Origin: Nageia nagi
Taxonomy: Eukaryota; Pinophyta
Reading direction: 5' to 3'
Length of the DNA stretch: 64,000 bases
NCBI GenBank assembly: GCA_050084985.1
Contig: JBITNC010000001.1
Span: forward strand, 51,522,001 to 51,586,000
The position numbers and the translations under genes are program-made. Each line of letters begins with the position of its first letter. Position 1 is the first letter of the stretch. Below are positions 32,800 to 45,179 of the stretch, piece by piece. Below the pieces are notes generated by a model. The model saw only the letters and a list, made by a program, of their open reading frames with translations, did no database searches and was not told where the DNA came from.

Positions 32800-32990
32800 T
32801 GCCCTTTCACCAGGTCTTTCTATCATGACCAACTCTGTCGCTTGCATCCAGTTCTACCCCTCACCATCAAGTCTACCGCTCATGGCCAGCTCTATCGCTC
32901 GTAGTTAGGTCTATCCCTCATAGCTAGGTCTTCCCCTCATGGCCAGCTCTACTGCTCGTAGCCAGGTATGTCCCTCATGCACCACTGAAC
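32800..32990. repeat. GC-rich 19-bp minisatellite, about 10 copies
   Basis: Units such as CGCTCATGGCCAGCTCTAT (32877-32895), CGCTCGTAGTTAGGTCTAT (32896-32914), CCCTCATAGCTAGGTCTTC (32915-32933) and CCCTCATGGCCAGCTCTAC (32934-32952) follow each other at a strict 19-bp period. More diverged copies lie on both sides. The array begins about 60 bp after the right arm of the large inverted repeat. Confidence 0.9.
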
Positions 32991-34537
32991 CCGTCCACCT
33001 CTCCCATATGTGGTCAATTCCGTCAGTAGTTTCCTAGCTCTGGTCTCCTCTCTGCTCGACCTGCTTTTCATAGACGCCTCTTTTGTTTTATCACCAATAA
33101 TGGGCTTAGTATTTTCTTTATTATCTTTGCAAATTATCCTTGAAATTTAATGATAAGAGGATACCACTTGACTTAAAATTCATATCTTACCTTAATTCTT
33201 GCAAGTAAAGTTGGTGTAAGGTTCATGTCCATTAATTGATTGTTTAATATTTTGCAAAGAGGGTCTTTTTTTTGGAAAATGTAAAAACAAATTTAACCAA
33301 AATGTGGAGTATATTTTTTTGGGAGAATTATCTTTTCTATACTCTTAAATTGAAGTTAAATCTTTCTTTGAAATTTGGAGTATGTTTGTTTTTTTTTTTT
33401 TAAAAGAAAGAGAATTTTTTTTTAAAAAGAAAAAGGAGGAAGAAGTTTACATCTTTTTAAATTCTTCCCATAAGGAAGTTTTTTTTTTTTAAATATTTAA
33501 CAAAAATTTGTTAAGATGATCAACTTATATATTTCTTCATTTTTTTTCTCAAGGAAGCTACTTGTTTACCTTTTCGTTTAAAAAGGAGGGGATTGTCTAT
33601 ATGTTTTTTTTTTTTAAGAGAAAATTATAAAAGTACTTAAATATATGAAAATATGTTATTACTTCTTGTCCTGACCTTATTCTTGAAAATGCAAATAGGA
33701 GTGTTTTTGATGTCTTCTAGGCATAAGAAAGTAAGGATTACTATTGCAAGAATGAAGGTGTTTGATAAGAAGATAAACAAGCTTTGGAAGAAAATAAAGA
33801 AGAAAGAGTATAAAGACAAAATACAAAAATGGAAAATCCTAGCGAGATAAAGGAATGAAGTCATAGCCCACATACTTCACTTTCAAACTATCTATATAGT
33901 AAAAGGAAATAGCTTTTCTTCTTGATCTAAATCTTCCCTAAAGCAATTTGGTATTAATTAGCCTTACTTTTATGATAAGTTGTTAAGACTTATGTTGATA
34001 TTAAGCATGTTGAAAAGATCTTACAGCCTTGTTTTTTGTAACTAATCCAAACCTAAAGAAACTGCTAACCTCTTTTTGTGTGTGGTTGTCCTTCTTTTGT
34101 GGTTAAATAATCAACAAATGGTCAAATTAAGATAAGTCAATGGTAAAATGTGCACTAACTTCAAATACTAACTACAAACACTAACTTCAAATGCTAACTA
34201 CAATTGTAGATTAGGATTTACTAACCTTTAAACTACTTAAGGTTAAACAAGTGCACTAATATGACTTACAACTTCTAACACTAACTTACAACTTACTAAC
34301 TACAAATTACTAACCCAACAATGCAACTAGCTTATAAGTTACCTTTTTTTAAGTTGTACAAGTTCCTTTCAATTGCATCATAATTAAACATGATTAAGTT
34401 TATAATGGTTACCTACAATTGTTATGATAATTGTTTAAATTCTTCATGGCTAGTAAAATATTTGTTAGTCTCATGATTTTTACTTCTTGTAATTATGCTT
34501 AGAAAATCATATGTTGATGCTTTTTATGCCTTAATTA

Positions 34538-35330
34538 ATGGACCTTTCTTCTATAGAAATGGGAGATTCTTTCGTACCTAATCACATCCTTGATGATTTC
34601 AATTATTGTATTTGGGAACCAAGGATAAAAGTAGAGCTTCAAGCATATAAGCTTTGGAAACCATTAAGTGAAAATCAAGTTTCTCTAATGATATTTAGGG
34701 TAGTTTCAAGCAAAGTTATTCTCATGATTTTGACCTCAACATCCACCAAATAAGCTTGGGATAGGCTTAAGAAGATCTACCTTAGATCTAAGTTTTCAAA
34801 AAGATTCACCGTACTTCAAAAAATCTTGCAATCTCATCAAGAGGATGATGAAGGTGTGGAAATTTACTTGACTAAGATTGTTGATCTTAGGAATCAACTT
34901 GTGAGTTATGAGTGTAATTGGATCAATGATGAATTTATGGTATTCATTATCTTACAAAGCCTCTTAATTAAGTTTAATCACTTTATGACTATTATTGAGA
35001 CTAAGCTTGATGATGAAGTGGAAGTCTTCTCTCTTAAGAATCTTTCTAAACTTCTTTTAAAGCATGAATAAACCATCAACAAGGTGTTGATTTCTTCTTC
35101 AAATGAGCAACATGTTTCTTTAGATGTAATTAATATAAATCACATCAATAAGAAGTTCAAAAATCATAAGAAGACCTCTCATGCTCATTCTAATAGAAAT
35201 GCAAAAAAGTATGATAAAAATCATCATGATCATAAAGTAAAATCAAACAAACCTCTTGTGATTAAGAAAAGGTTTGATGTAGATTGTAACTATTATGGTA
35301 TCTATAGTCACAAAGAGAACCATTACTTCA
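34538..35330 (+). pseudogene. Copia C gag relic
   Basis: It opens MDLSSIEMGDSFVPNHILDDFNYCIWEPRIKVELQAYKLWK, matching the gag starts of A and B. It continues with the UBN2-like part (AWDRLKKIYL-type, shifted) and an open block at 34826-35071, DDEGVEIYLTKIVDLRNQL...INDEFMVFIILQSL...LDDEVEVFSLKNLSKLLLKHE. A Lys/His/Asn-rich tail follows, and the knuckle CNYYGIYSHKENHYF at about 35285. In it two of three cysteines have become tyrosine, while the histidine is kept. Two stops separate the open pieces. Confidence 0.82.
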
Positions 35331-36830
35331 ATAAAAAGAGGGAGAAAAATGGCAAAGGTAAAGAAAATGTGAATAACTTCAAAGGAAAGAAGCATAAGAA
35401 AGGTGCTTATATTTATGCTTTTTATTTCAAATCTCATACTTTTAAAAATAATTGGATTATAGATTCAAATTGCACTAAATATATGAGCTTTGAAAGAAAT
35501 AAGTTTGAAAACTTTCACAAACATAGTAAGAATGGGGTAGTAATAGGTGATAAGTCAATGCTAGAAGTTGAAGGGATTAGAAGCACCTTGATGCATGGGA
35601 AGGTGATTGAAAATATGCTCTTTGTGCCTAAGTTAGGGATGAATTTGTTGTTAGCTATTCAAATTGCAAGGAAGTGGTATACCTTTGAGTTCAATATGAA
35701 CTCCTAGAGTTTAAGAAAAGGGTTTGCCACCTTGATAAAATGATCAATTATTAATGACCTTTAAATAGTTGATCAAGTGCCTTCTAAGTTGTGTATTTAC
35801 TCAAATGTTTTTTATAAAAGAAACCTTTGGCATCAATTTTTAGGCCATGTAAACCACAAAAGTATTCAACTCATGAAGGATCAAGATCTTTTGAAAGGAT
35901 TGCCTCCTATTTCACCCTCCATTAGCCTTTATGAAAATTACATCTTAGGGAAGATGAAAAGGAAAAAATTTGAAAAAGATAAGGCAACTAGGTAATTTCA
36001 ACATCTTCAATTGATTCACTCAGATTTGATGGGTTATTTTCAAACTAATTCTCTTATACGAGTGTCTTATATCCTTACTTTTATTAATGACTTTAGTAGG
36101 ATTACTTTTGAGTATATACTAGAGCATAAAGATCAAACCTTTGATTTGTTCAAGGAGTTCATGGCCTTAGTTAAAAATCAAATCAATTTAAAGATCAAAT
36201 ACTAAGGTCAAATAATAAAGGTGAATATATAAGTAATAAGTTCAATAATTTTTGTGCAAGGCATGGGATTACAAGGCAATTTACTATCCCTTATACTCTA
36301 TAATAAAATGGTGTTGTAGAAAGGAAGAATAAGATAATAATGGAGATGGCTAGATGCATGATAGGAAATCTTCCTAAATTTTATGGGATTAAGTTGTTAG
36401 CTCTACTATCTACAACTTGAATAGGTATCCCATAAAAAAAGTTTAAGGGAAAACTCCATACAAGGCATGGATAGGAAAGAAATATGATATTTCTCATCTG
36501 AGGGTATTTGGATGTGAAGCTTTTTCCTTCATAGTTCTTGATAAAAGGTAGAAGTCGGATAATAAATTAGAAAAATGCATCTTTATGGGATATGACAATC
36601 AACATAGAGGGTATAGTCTCTACTCTCGCTCAGTAAAAGTAGTTTTTATTTCAAAAGATGTCAAATTCAATGAGGTTCCTCTTGGCTCTTCTTCAAGTGA
36701 AGTGTTTAAAGACTCTTTGAAAATTTCTAAGTGGTTAGATATCTCTTTAGATAAGTCATCTCAAGAGAAAAATTCTCCAATTCAGAGGATAACTAGAAGC
36801 ATGGCCTTGAATTAGTCTCTTCTTGCTAAA
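35331..36830 (+). pseudogene. Copia C protease and integrase relic
   Basis: The protease has NNWIIDSNCTKYMSF (D-S-G to D-S-N) and KVIENMLFVPKLGMNLL. GAG-pre-integrase at 35777-35995 keeps WHQFLGHVNHKSIQLMK but has YENYILGK where CEKCILGK is expected, so both zinc cysteines are lost. The core has LIHSDLMGYFQT at about 36010, FINDFSRITFEYILEHKDQTFDLFKEF and, further on, NGVVERKNKIIMEMARCMIGNLP. The block after it runs HLRVFGCEAF...LEKCIFMGYDNQHRGYSLYSRSVKVVFISKDVKFNE to 36815. Confidence 0.85.
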
Positions 36831-38392
36831 ATTAACAATCATAATGATCCTTCAACCTTTAAGGATGCATTTAAACATGCTTGTTGGATGGATACTATGA
36901 AGTTGGAGTATGAGGTGCTTATAAAAAATGAAACTTGGGACTTAGTTCTAGATTCATCCTCAAAGAATGTAATTGAAAATAAGTGGATCTGTAAGATCAA
37001 GTACAATTTAGAGGTTGAAATTGAGAAATATAAGGCAAAGTTGGTTGTTAAGGGTTTCACTCAAACATATGAAATTAATTATGAGAAAAAATTTGCACCA
37101 GTAGCAAAGATAGTTATGGTAAGATTAATCCTTGCTCTTTTAGTAGCTCAAGGTTGGAAGATGCTTTATATTGATGTAAAAAGTGTATTTGTAAATGGTA
37201 ACTTAAATGTTGAAATATTTATGATTCAAATAGAAGGGTTTATATTGTAAGGGAAACAATCTCATGTGTGCAAGCTAAAGAAGTCTTTATATGGACTTAA
37301 GCAAGCACCAAGAGACTAGTATAAGAAGATTTCAAGGCATTTTGAGATTCTTGAGTTCTAAAAATGCTAGTCATATTTAGATCTTTATGTGCTCAATGAA
37401 AGGAAGTACTTGGTATTAATTTTCCTATATGTGGATGATATTTTGATCATGGAGAATAATATGTTGATCATAAATAAGTGCATAACCAAATTTAAGGTAG
37501 AATATGAGATGACTGATCTTGGCCTCTTGCAGTAGCACCTTGGTATGCAAATATATCAATGTAATGGTTGTACCTATCTTAGTCAGTTAAAATATATCTC
37601 AGATATTTTTTAGAAGTTTGAAATGGATGAGTGAAAGCTTGTGGATATTTCTATTTCTCTTGGAATCAAGTTTGAGACTAGCTCAAACTCTCAATTAGCA
37701 GATGTTATAAACAATAGGCAGCTTATTGGTAGTCTTCTTTATTTGACTACCTCTATTCCAGATATTACCTATGTAGTGAATCTGATGGTAAGGTTTATGC
37801 ACAAGTAATATGTTGGAAATCTTCACGCTACTAAGAATATTTTAAGGTATATTGCAACCATAAAGGATCTTTCCTTAAGTTTACCAATTTGCCTTCTTTT
37901 GTTGTCTTAGGGTTCTTTGATTCTAACTATGGGGGTGAAAGAGATGATAAAAAATTCACTTTGATATATGTGTTTAATATTAGATTAGGTGCTATGTCTT
38001 GGTCTTCTAAGAAGTAACTTACAATCACTTTGTCTACCACAGAAGTATAATATAAAGCTATGACTACTATAGCCTAGGAAGCAATTTGGCTAAAGCATAT
38101 TTTGAAAAAAATTGGGTATAAGTAGGTTAACCCATCTTTGATATATTCAAATAATCACTACCATTTTTTTGGCCAAAAAACTTATGTTCCATTAGAGAAA
38201 AAAACATGTAGACATTCAAGTGCACTTTATTAAGGAGAAAAATCTAGATGTCACCTTGTAGCTTTAGTATTATCTATCAAATAAAAACTTCATTGATTTT
38301 TTCACCAATCCCCTTTCATACACTTAGTTTTACAAATTTTCAGGGTCTCTTAGGTTAGCGAAGTTTCCATCAAAGGGGACTGGAGTTTGAAT
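36831..38392 (+). pseudogene. Copia C reverse transcriptase and RNase H relic
   Basis: An open 120-codon stretch (36888-37250) gives MDTMKLEYEVLIKNETWDLV...KNVIENKWICKIKYN...EKYKAKLVVKGFTQTYEINYEKKFAPVAKI. The SLYGLKQAPRD box at about 37283 and the intact YVDD at 37428-37439 follow. RNase H pieces (DSNYGGERDDKKFTLIYVFN, WSSKK, STTEV) come next. The frame ends SLRLAKFPSKGTGV-stop at about 38390 over a purine-rich CAAAGGGGACTGGAG, the counterpart of the internal tract in copia B. Confidence 0.87.
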
Positions 38393-39109
38393 TCTTATTT
38401 AATTCATTTTTTTGTAATGATAATTTCACTTCTACAAGTATTTTTTTGGTTGTATAGTGTTGATCTTTTTGTACATTTGTACATTTTTATTTTTTGATTC
38501 TCCATGTTTGAGGAACTAGTATGTGAATGTTAACATTGTTTAGTTATCCACATGAGATAAAATTATTTGTACACTTCTTGCACTATTCAATTATTCATGT
38601 GTGAAGAACTAGTATGTCTATAATTAGATGTATATCCTTTTTTTTTAATGATGATCAACACATGTATTTCTTATACAATAGATGACTATGATTTTGCTTA
38701 GCATCTTTATGATGAATTATAGTGCACCATTTGATCAATTTATGGATGGTATTATTTTATTAATTTATCTTATTTTAATATTAATATATGATGCATATAG
38801 CTTATCTTGTGTATGAGCTACTTGTAGCTTGTAGGTTTCTTAAAATTACAAGTTATGTACTTTGGGTATGCAGGCTCATGGAGGTTCATCATGTCAACAT
38901 TTTGTTGAATGACTACTACTTGTATATTGAAACCATTTATGATTGATGATTTATGTATTATAAACCAATTTTTTAAATGGTTATGTATTTAATCCTTAGC
39001 TAGATTATATTACTTCTCAATATGTCAAGTTCTCATCTCCAATTGTATTTCTTATGGAGGAGAACTATAATACACTCTCTTTCTATTTTTTTTCTCTCTA
39101 CCCAATATT
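38393..39109 (+). other. Copia C 3' noncoding block
   Basis: It shares the order of the A and B blocks: three diverged copies of the TTATCCA-ATGTGAGGAACTAGTATG unit (about 38495-38625), then CAACACATG...GATGACTATG from 38648, then GAGCTACTTGTAGCTTGTAGGTTTCTT (split here by spacing) and a TCTCTTTCT-rich end. Confidence 0.72.
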
Positions 39110-39637
39110 GCATTAAGGGGGAGTGTTAGAATAAATAATTAACTATTATAATTATTATTCTTTATAAAACATCTAAAGAATAATAAAACTTCTCCTAATG
39201 TAACTCTCTAAGTAAACACATTCAAATACTTAAAGTATCCTAAATACCTTTTAAGTATTTAAGTGAATTTAATATTCTACTACACTCAACCTTATGGCCA
39301 TCTCATGGACATGAGTATGCACATCCCATGTGCATAAATATTTCTCCTATAAATATAAAGTCTTCCTTAAGCCTTATACACTTTAGTTTGGAGGATTGTT
39401 ATGCTCTTAGAGTGTAGGTTGATAGGAGGAGAGAATTCTAATGTTGTAAGAAAAACTTTTATGAGTCTTGATAAGTAATAGAATCTTTCTTAGAATGGAG
39501 TACTCTCATCCTTGAGAGGAACCACTATACATGGTTGTATCACTTTTGTGTGATTGTGTGTTTGTTTCTTGAGTTATTTCTTAGTATTTGAAGAACACTT
39601 CAAGGTGATCTTGGATGTAGGGGTTTCATCTCTTTCA
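39110..39637 (+). repeat. Copia C polypurine tract and 3' LTR
   Basis: GCATTAAGGGGGAG (39110-39123) is followed by TGTTAGAATAAATAAT at 39124. The LTR is 514 bp, with the U3 hairpin at 39220-39268 and a TATA-like CCTATAAATATAAAG near 39348. It ends ...GTTTCATCTCTTTCA at 39637. Confidence 0.92.
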
Positions 39638-40265
39638 AATAGCTAAAGGATATCATCAAGGGAATGTTGTTAATATTGAAGAAGAGGAGTTTAATATTTT
39701 GAATGGGAATAATTTTTATCTCATTTGAGAAAAATCTAACAATTTGATTGTGTCTTAGGAAATAGGAGTTAAGAATATGTTCCTACTTAATGTTGTAGCT
39801 TTCAACAATCATGCACTTACTATTTGTATTGTGGATGTCACCACTTTGTGGCATCGACAATATGGATAAATGAATTTAAACTACCTAATTACCTTATAGA
39901 ATAAGATGGTCCATGGAATTCCCTCTCTTACCTCTCATACATCTATTTGCTCTTCTTGCATTGCAAAAAAATACATTGGATTCCTTTTGAGGCTAGCACC
40001 CTTCATGCTAAGGGACCTCTTTATGTGATTCATTCTAATCTATGTATCCTATTAAGCTAGTCACAATGGCTATCAATATTTCCTATTATTTTTTTATGAT
40101 TACTTCTAAAATATGTGGGTGTATTTCTTGAGAGCAAAGTTAAAGACCTTTGATTTCTTCAAGGAGTTCAAGACTCATGTGAAGAATGCCACTAGTTGTC
40201 ACATCCATGTACTTCCCTCATATTAAGGGAAAGACTATACATCAAATGAGTTTATAATTTATTGA
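39638..40265 (+). pseudogene. Copia D GAG-pre-integrase and integrase start, after the C insertion
   Basis: The D frame resumes with AKGYHQGNVVNIEEEEFNIL-like codons. GAG-pre-integrase follows at about 39840-40010: TLWHRQYG.MNLNYLITL.NKMVHGIPSLTSHTSICSSCIAKK. The zinc cysteines CSSC are kept. The core begins STLHAKGPLYVIHSNLCIPIKL, with the first catalytic Asp changed to Asn. Near 40235 a TSNEFIIY piece marks the second part of the core. The rest is lost at the junction with copia E. Confidence 0.7.
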
Positions 40266-40299
40266 AAGAGAGTGGGATTCAATGGTAAGAGATTTAAAG

Positions 40300-40835
40300 T
40301 GTGAGTGATTATTATATGAGATTAAATGATCTTATGAATAAGATGTCTACTCTTTGAGAGACTTTGGAAATAGAGGTGGTTGTAAAAAAGGTATTAAGAT
40401 CATTTACTCCTAAATAGAATCATGTTGCAATAATCATAGATGAAAGTAAAGATTTGAGTGAAATTGATTTTGAATACCTTGTTGGTTTACTTATGTCACA
40501 TGAGGAGAGACTAAGATATACAAATAAATAAAGAGAAGAAACTACCTTTAATTTAAAGTGTAAATATTTAAAAAATAAAGATGAGGATAAGCCCAAATCA
40601 AGTAGAGGAAGAGGTAGAAAATAGAACCACACAAGAGGTATATGAAGAAGAGGAAGAGGAACTTATAATTCTAGTAGAGGAAAAGGAAGGAAATAGCAAA
40701 ACAAATTTGACTGCAATAATTATCACAAGTTTTATCACATTACAAAATATCATTGGTCAAATATTGCAAATAAGAACAAAAAGAAATATTATGTTTTTAA
40801 AGATGAAGACTCTCAATATAATATTTCTTAACTAG
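40300..40835 (+). pseudogene. Copia E gag relic
   Basis: YYMRLNDLMNKMSTL.ETLEIEVVVKKVLRSFTPK.NHVAIIIDESKDLSEIDFEYLVGLLMSHEERL is the standard copia gag block (VV.K.L..L...F.......E...DL......L...L...E.R). An Arg/Gly/Lys-rich tail follows with a knuckle CNNYHKFYHITKYH near 40715. There the second and third cysteines are tyrosine. The minus-strand frame at 40420-40632 is antisense to this. Confidence 0.78.
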
Positions 40836-40837
40836 TG

Positions 40838-41575
40838 ATATGGTGAAAAAGAATAGCAATGAAGTTTGGTATTTGGATTCTAGTTGCTTTAATCGTATGA
40901 TAAAAAAAAAGGATCTATTTGATCATGATGTTAATGATAGTTTTAAGTCAAAAATTTTGCTTGAAAATAATAATTCTTTGGAAGTGGTTGGAAAAGGTTC
41001 CATGGAGTTTGGAAAAAAAGAAGGTACAATAAGAATCAATGATAATTTTTATGGTATAAAATTGAATAATAATTATTCAAGTGTTGGAAAACTTGTTTAA
41101 AAGAATTTCAAAGTTGTGTTTGGTAATAATCAGTACTTTATTTGTGATAAGGGAAATAGGAATTATGTTGTCACTATTGTTCCATTGTCTAAAAAATATT
41201 ATTTCCCTTCAATTTTGATAACAAGGGAAGTGTGAACTTATAAAATTTTGTACTTGAAGATAAGAATTGGCTATAGTATTTAAGGTTTGGTCATTTTAAT
41301 TGTAAGAGTTTAAAGTTTTTTTTCTACACAAAGTATAGTGAACGTAATACTAAATGTTGAAGAGTGCAAAGGTGTGTGTGGAATTTGTATGATGTGAAAG
41401 CATACTAGGACTAAGTTCCTAAAAGGCAAGGCATGGAGAGCTACATATCATCTTCAACTAGTTTATTCTAATATATATAATCCAATGCAAATATAAGGAT
41501 TGGATCACCTATAAGTCCAACTAAATCTACTTCAAGTCCAAGCACTAGTGACTCCTCTTCAAGCCCAAAGTAAAA
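40838..41575 (+). pseudogene. Copia E protease and N-terminal integrase relic
   Basis: An open 86-codon frame at 40840-41100 reads EVWYLDSSCFNRMIKKKDLFDHDVNDSFKSKILLENNNSLEVVGKGSMEFGKKEGTIRINDNFYGIKLNNNYSSVGKLV, a copia protease with D-S-G now D-S-S. GAG-pre-integrase follows (LRFGHFNCKSLK at about 41282, CGICM at about 41380, KGKAWRATYHLQLVYSNIYNPMQI). The integrase core is then missing: the sequence passes directly into the Pro/Ser-rich integrase-RT linker (PTKSTSSPSTSDSSSSP) at about 41505-41570. Confidence 0.8.
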
Positions 41576-41789
41576 TATAAATAAAGGGAAGAGGACATTG
41601 CAAGCTCATCCACCCAACTAAATTATGTATAAGAATTTTGAAATAAGGTTGACAAGGATTCAAACAAAATACATGGACCAAAGGATTTCTAGGATGGAGA
41701 AGCTACAAGTTTATGGTGATGATGAAGAGGAACCCAAATGTGAGATGATGCATTGTACTTTATTATATTATATTGATTTAGAATATTGA

Positions 41790-42770
41790 TATTTTTAGGA
41801 TGCTTATACCAATGGTGGTTGGGTGCAAGCAATGAAAAATACAATTCAATACATAGAAAAGAATGATAATTGGGAACTAATGGAGTTGCCTAAAGGAAAA
41901 AAGGTTGTTGGTTCAAAATTGATGTTAAAACAAAGTATAAAAATGATGGAAGCATACAAAATCATAAAGAAAGACTAGTTGGAAATTATTTAAAACAAAT
42001 ATATAGCATGGACTATGAAGATACTTTTGCTCCTATTACAAGATAATAGACTATTAGGATGGCTCTTTAATTGGTTATAAATAAATAGTTGAATGTGCAC
42101 CATATGGATGTGAAGAGTGTTTTTTTTAATGGTTAAATTTAAGAAGAGATTTATGTGCAATAAAATCAAGTTTATGAAATTGAAATTAAGGAGAATGATG
42201 TGTAAAAACTAAAAAAAAAAAAAAAAAATTGTATAGATTAAAATAAGCTCCTAGATATTGGTACTTTATGATTGATAAATATTTTAAAAATTGTGGATTG
42301 AAGAAGAGTAAAAATGATCCCACTCTTTATTTCAAAAGGGAAGGTGAGGATAGTCTTATTATATATATTTACATTGATGACTTGATTTACATAGGAACTA
42401 ACAAAAAAATGTTCCATAATTTCAAGCATGCTATGATGAAAATTTGATATTATTGATTTGGGGTTGATGAAATAATTTCTTGGGATAGAAGTATTTCAAG
42501 GTAATGGGATCAATTTCATTTATCAAATGAAGTATATACATGACATGTTAAATGAGTTTGGCATGGAAAATTGTAAATTGATTTGGACTCTCATAGAAAA
42601 TGATAAGGGTTTATGTAGAGATGATGGTGATTTAAGGGTTAATAAGATGTTATTTAGAAGTACATTGTTTGGAGTCTAATGTTCCTCACTACTAGTAGAC
42701 CTAATATTGCTTTTGTTGTTTCAATTTTTTCAAGATATGTGAATCACCCATCACAAAATCACATGAGAGT
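41790..42770 (+). pseudogene. Copia E reverse transcriptase relic
   Basis: Readable pieces are DAYTNGGWVQAMKNTIQYIEKNDNWELMELPKGKKVVGSKL, then MDYEDTFAPIT-like and MDVKSVFFNG-like codons, then LYRLK.APRYWYFMIDKYFKNCGLKKSKNDPTLYFKREGEDSLIIYIYIDDLIYIGTN. The catalytic box at 42370-42381 is YIDD. An 18-base A run near 42215 sits in the frame. It ends at SRYVNHPSQNHMR near 42765. The 63-codon minus-strand frame at 42238-42429 is antisense. Confidence 0.82.
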
Positions 42771-45170
42771 CATGTTACCATCCAATTTTGAGCTCTCAAA
42801 ATTCAAACAGAAGAATATCTAAATTAAGGCTTTTGGTTTTATTGAAATTTTAGAATATCAATTTTGAGCCTTATATTTGAAAGCTCAAGTTCCAAATTAG
42901 ATATTTTGTGTCATGATGATTATCTTAAAGTCAACTTTGATATTTCACATGCTCTCAGGATTCATCATTATGTTTTTGAGATTAGGCATTATTGATAAAA
43001 ATCATGAATGTTTTATGTCTTGGGGTGTTTCAAACTTAACCTCATTATTAAATATGCTTACATTTGGTTATTTATACTTATCATGCTTGAGAAACATTTG
43101 TGATCCATGTAGATGAACTCATCATATGAATTAGCCCTAATTTGATACCATATGAGAAAGACACTAAATGTGGTTATTAATAGGAGTTGAATGATAATAT
43201 TGGATACTATTCTTTGAGATCATAGTGATATGTGATTTGTATCAAGTATCATTTATCCCATTTTGAAATGAAAGTACATGTACATCAGTGATTGTATGTC
43301 CTTGTGTTCATGGCATCTACTCAAAATAGATGAAATCAAATATGATCAAATTAGAAAGTGAAAATTATGGATTTCACTATCTCAAATTAAAGAGTTGTAG
43401 ATCATTGACCCTCTCATTTTTACAACTCATCAAAAGGAGTTACGAGACTTAAGATATTAAAATTTCAAGTTTTCATTAAATTGCTAATCCATTGATGTTC
43501 AATCAAATTTCTTGGAAACTTAGGATTGTTTAAATATGCCTTATAGCTAGTCATTACAAAGGTTTCATCCCCTAAAGAATCATTAAAAAAAATAAAATCA
43601 AAAAAGGATTCTGAATGCGCAAGTTATACCTCAAAATGTTCATTGATCCTCATTGAGCAATTTAATTAGATTTTTTGCAAAATGCCCCTGGGGATAGGTT
43701 TGAACTTCAAATTCAATTTTCTTGATCAATCAACAAGAAAAGAGGGTTATACAACCACTCATTTTGATTTTCAGAAATTCAATAATGCGATAGAATTTGT
43801 TTCATCAAAAATGGATGTCAAACTAAGGAATTGCAATATTATTTCAATTGGAAATTAAAAGGGAGTAATTTTATCAATTTTTATTAAATTGTAAAAATGA
43901 TCAAAATTGGTAATTTTGATTTTTGAAAATTAAATTCAACATATAATAAATATATGGATCTCACTTTAGTTTTTTTGTAATTTGCAATTTTGTAAGGTGG
44001 AGCAAAAAATTAGTTAATCAGATCCCCCAGCTCAACAAAAAAAAACATTTTGTTATTAGCATGTTGGATCTGACCAACTAAAATGGAGGGCTAACTTTTC
44101 CAATTAGTTGGATCCATAAGCTCTACTGTAAAAAAAAATCTGATTTCTTTTATCAACCTCTTGCATCCAACTAGTAATGATTACAAGATTATGTGATGTT
44201 TCATCTTTCCCATATTGCTAATAAATACTTTGTAACTTTTGTTTATATCCTTTTAGAATGTACAACCATGGATGCTCTAGAAGAAGATATGATATTCATC
44301 TAAGGATAACTAAAAATGGTTTTTCATTACAAATTAATACATGACCACTTGTTGAAGGCTTAGGAACTATTTATCAATAATGCATGTTGCAAATATAGTT
44401 TAATAGATTATAATCTGTGTAGGATCTTTATAGAAGGGACCTTTAGAGACTTTTTGAACACATGCAATTATCATATGTAAAGCTATGTTATCCAAATTTC
44501 CTCCATTGCATTCCACCATGAAATCTTCAAAATAAACTACACTTATAAAGAAGAATTGAAAATGGCTTTCATGGAATGTTGTGGGTGTATATGCTCTAAT
44601 GGACACGTGGAGAAATATACCAAAATTGGGAATTATTTTATGGGTGCATGATGTAAATGTAGTGCTATATTGTACAATAATCACATTGTAAATACAACAA
44701 ATTTTTTTAAGGCCAAATATACTTTTAAGAAAATGCCCAGGTGGACATGTATGTACAAGGTCCAAGATTCATTTGATAAGATATATTGTAAACATAATTC
44801 CTCGGACTATAATGATAATAGAACATGTACATAATGGGTTTTTTGAATAAGCTTTAGATAATCTTAAACAAATTTAATTTTCAAAGGTAAACCCAAACTA
44901 TGTAATCTACTCTAGTAATATTCCATCATGTGTCACCATGGTAGCTATAAGAAGTATGGACATCCATTAGAGAATAGGTTAAAATGGTATCTCATTGAAT
45001 CGACTAGTTATGAATAGCCTGATGCATATATGCAACATATGAGTGAGCATAAAAGGCTAATAATTATTTTACAAGATGAATAATACAACTATAATTTATG
45101 AAATGTAATGATTGTAGAGATCAAAACTCATGTCTACAACAAGGAAGCCCCTTTACGATTTGATAAATTA
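42771..45170. other. 2.4 kb without recognisable gene
   Basis: AT-rich sequence starting sharply where copia E breaks off. The frames at 42913-43116 (plus) and 44400-44765 (minus, 121 codons) have no recognisable motif. The latter has a protein-like mix with several cysteines, but I cannot support a function. No terminal repeats were found. Confidence 0.45.
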
Positions 45171-45179
45171 GGAACTAAT

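Larger units (their letters stand above)
32011..34537 (+). other. Copia C 5' leader with inserted GC-rich cassette
   Basis: The leader is AT-rich with T and A homopolymer runs, except for a GC-rich cassette at about 32420-33090 that holds the large inverted repeat and a 19-bp minisatellite. The rest (33100-34537) has no domain. The plus-strand frame at 33653-33850 and the minus-strand frame at 33637-33873 overlap each other and lack family signatures. Confidence 0.7.
31464..39637 (+). mobile_element. Copia C, complete but dead, 8174 bp
   Basis: LTRs at 31464-31996 (533 bp) and 39124-39637 (514 bp) enclose a PBS, a 2.5-kb leader, gag, PR-IN-RT-RH, a 3' noncoding block and a polypurine tract. 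Flanks AATAC (31459-31463) and AATAG (39638-39642) are a 5-bp duplication with one change. The LTRs differ by many substitutions and indels. The target is the gag-pol of copia D. Confidence 0.93.
40290..42770 (+). mobile_element. Copia E, truncated at both ends
   Basis: A second copia polyprotein, different from D, starts in the middle of gag with no LTR, PBS or gag start. It stops in the region between RT and RNase H at about 42770. It joins D at about 40270, so one deletion or recombination probably fused the two elements. No LTR can be assigned to it. Confidence 0.75.

Noticed and set aside
44400-44765. 121-codon minus-strand frame with several cysteines
   Set aside because: Considered as a possible host exon, but no motif, no neighbouring exon and no composition shift could be found, so it is not called a gene.
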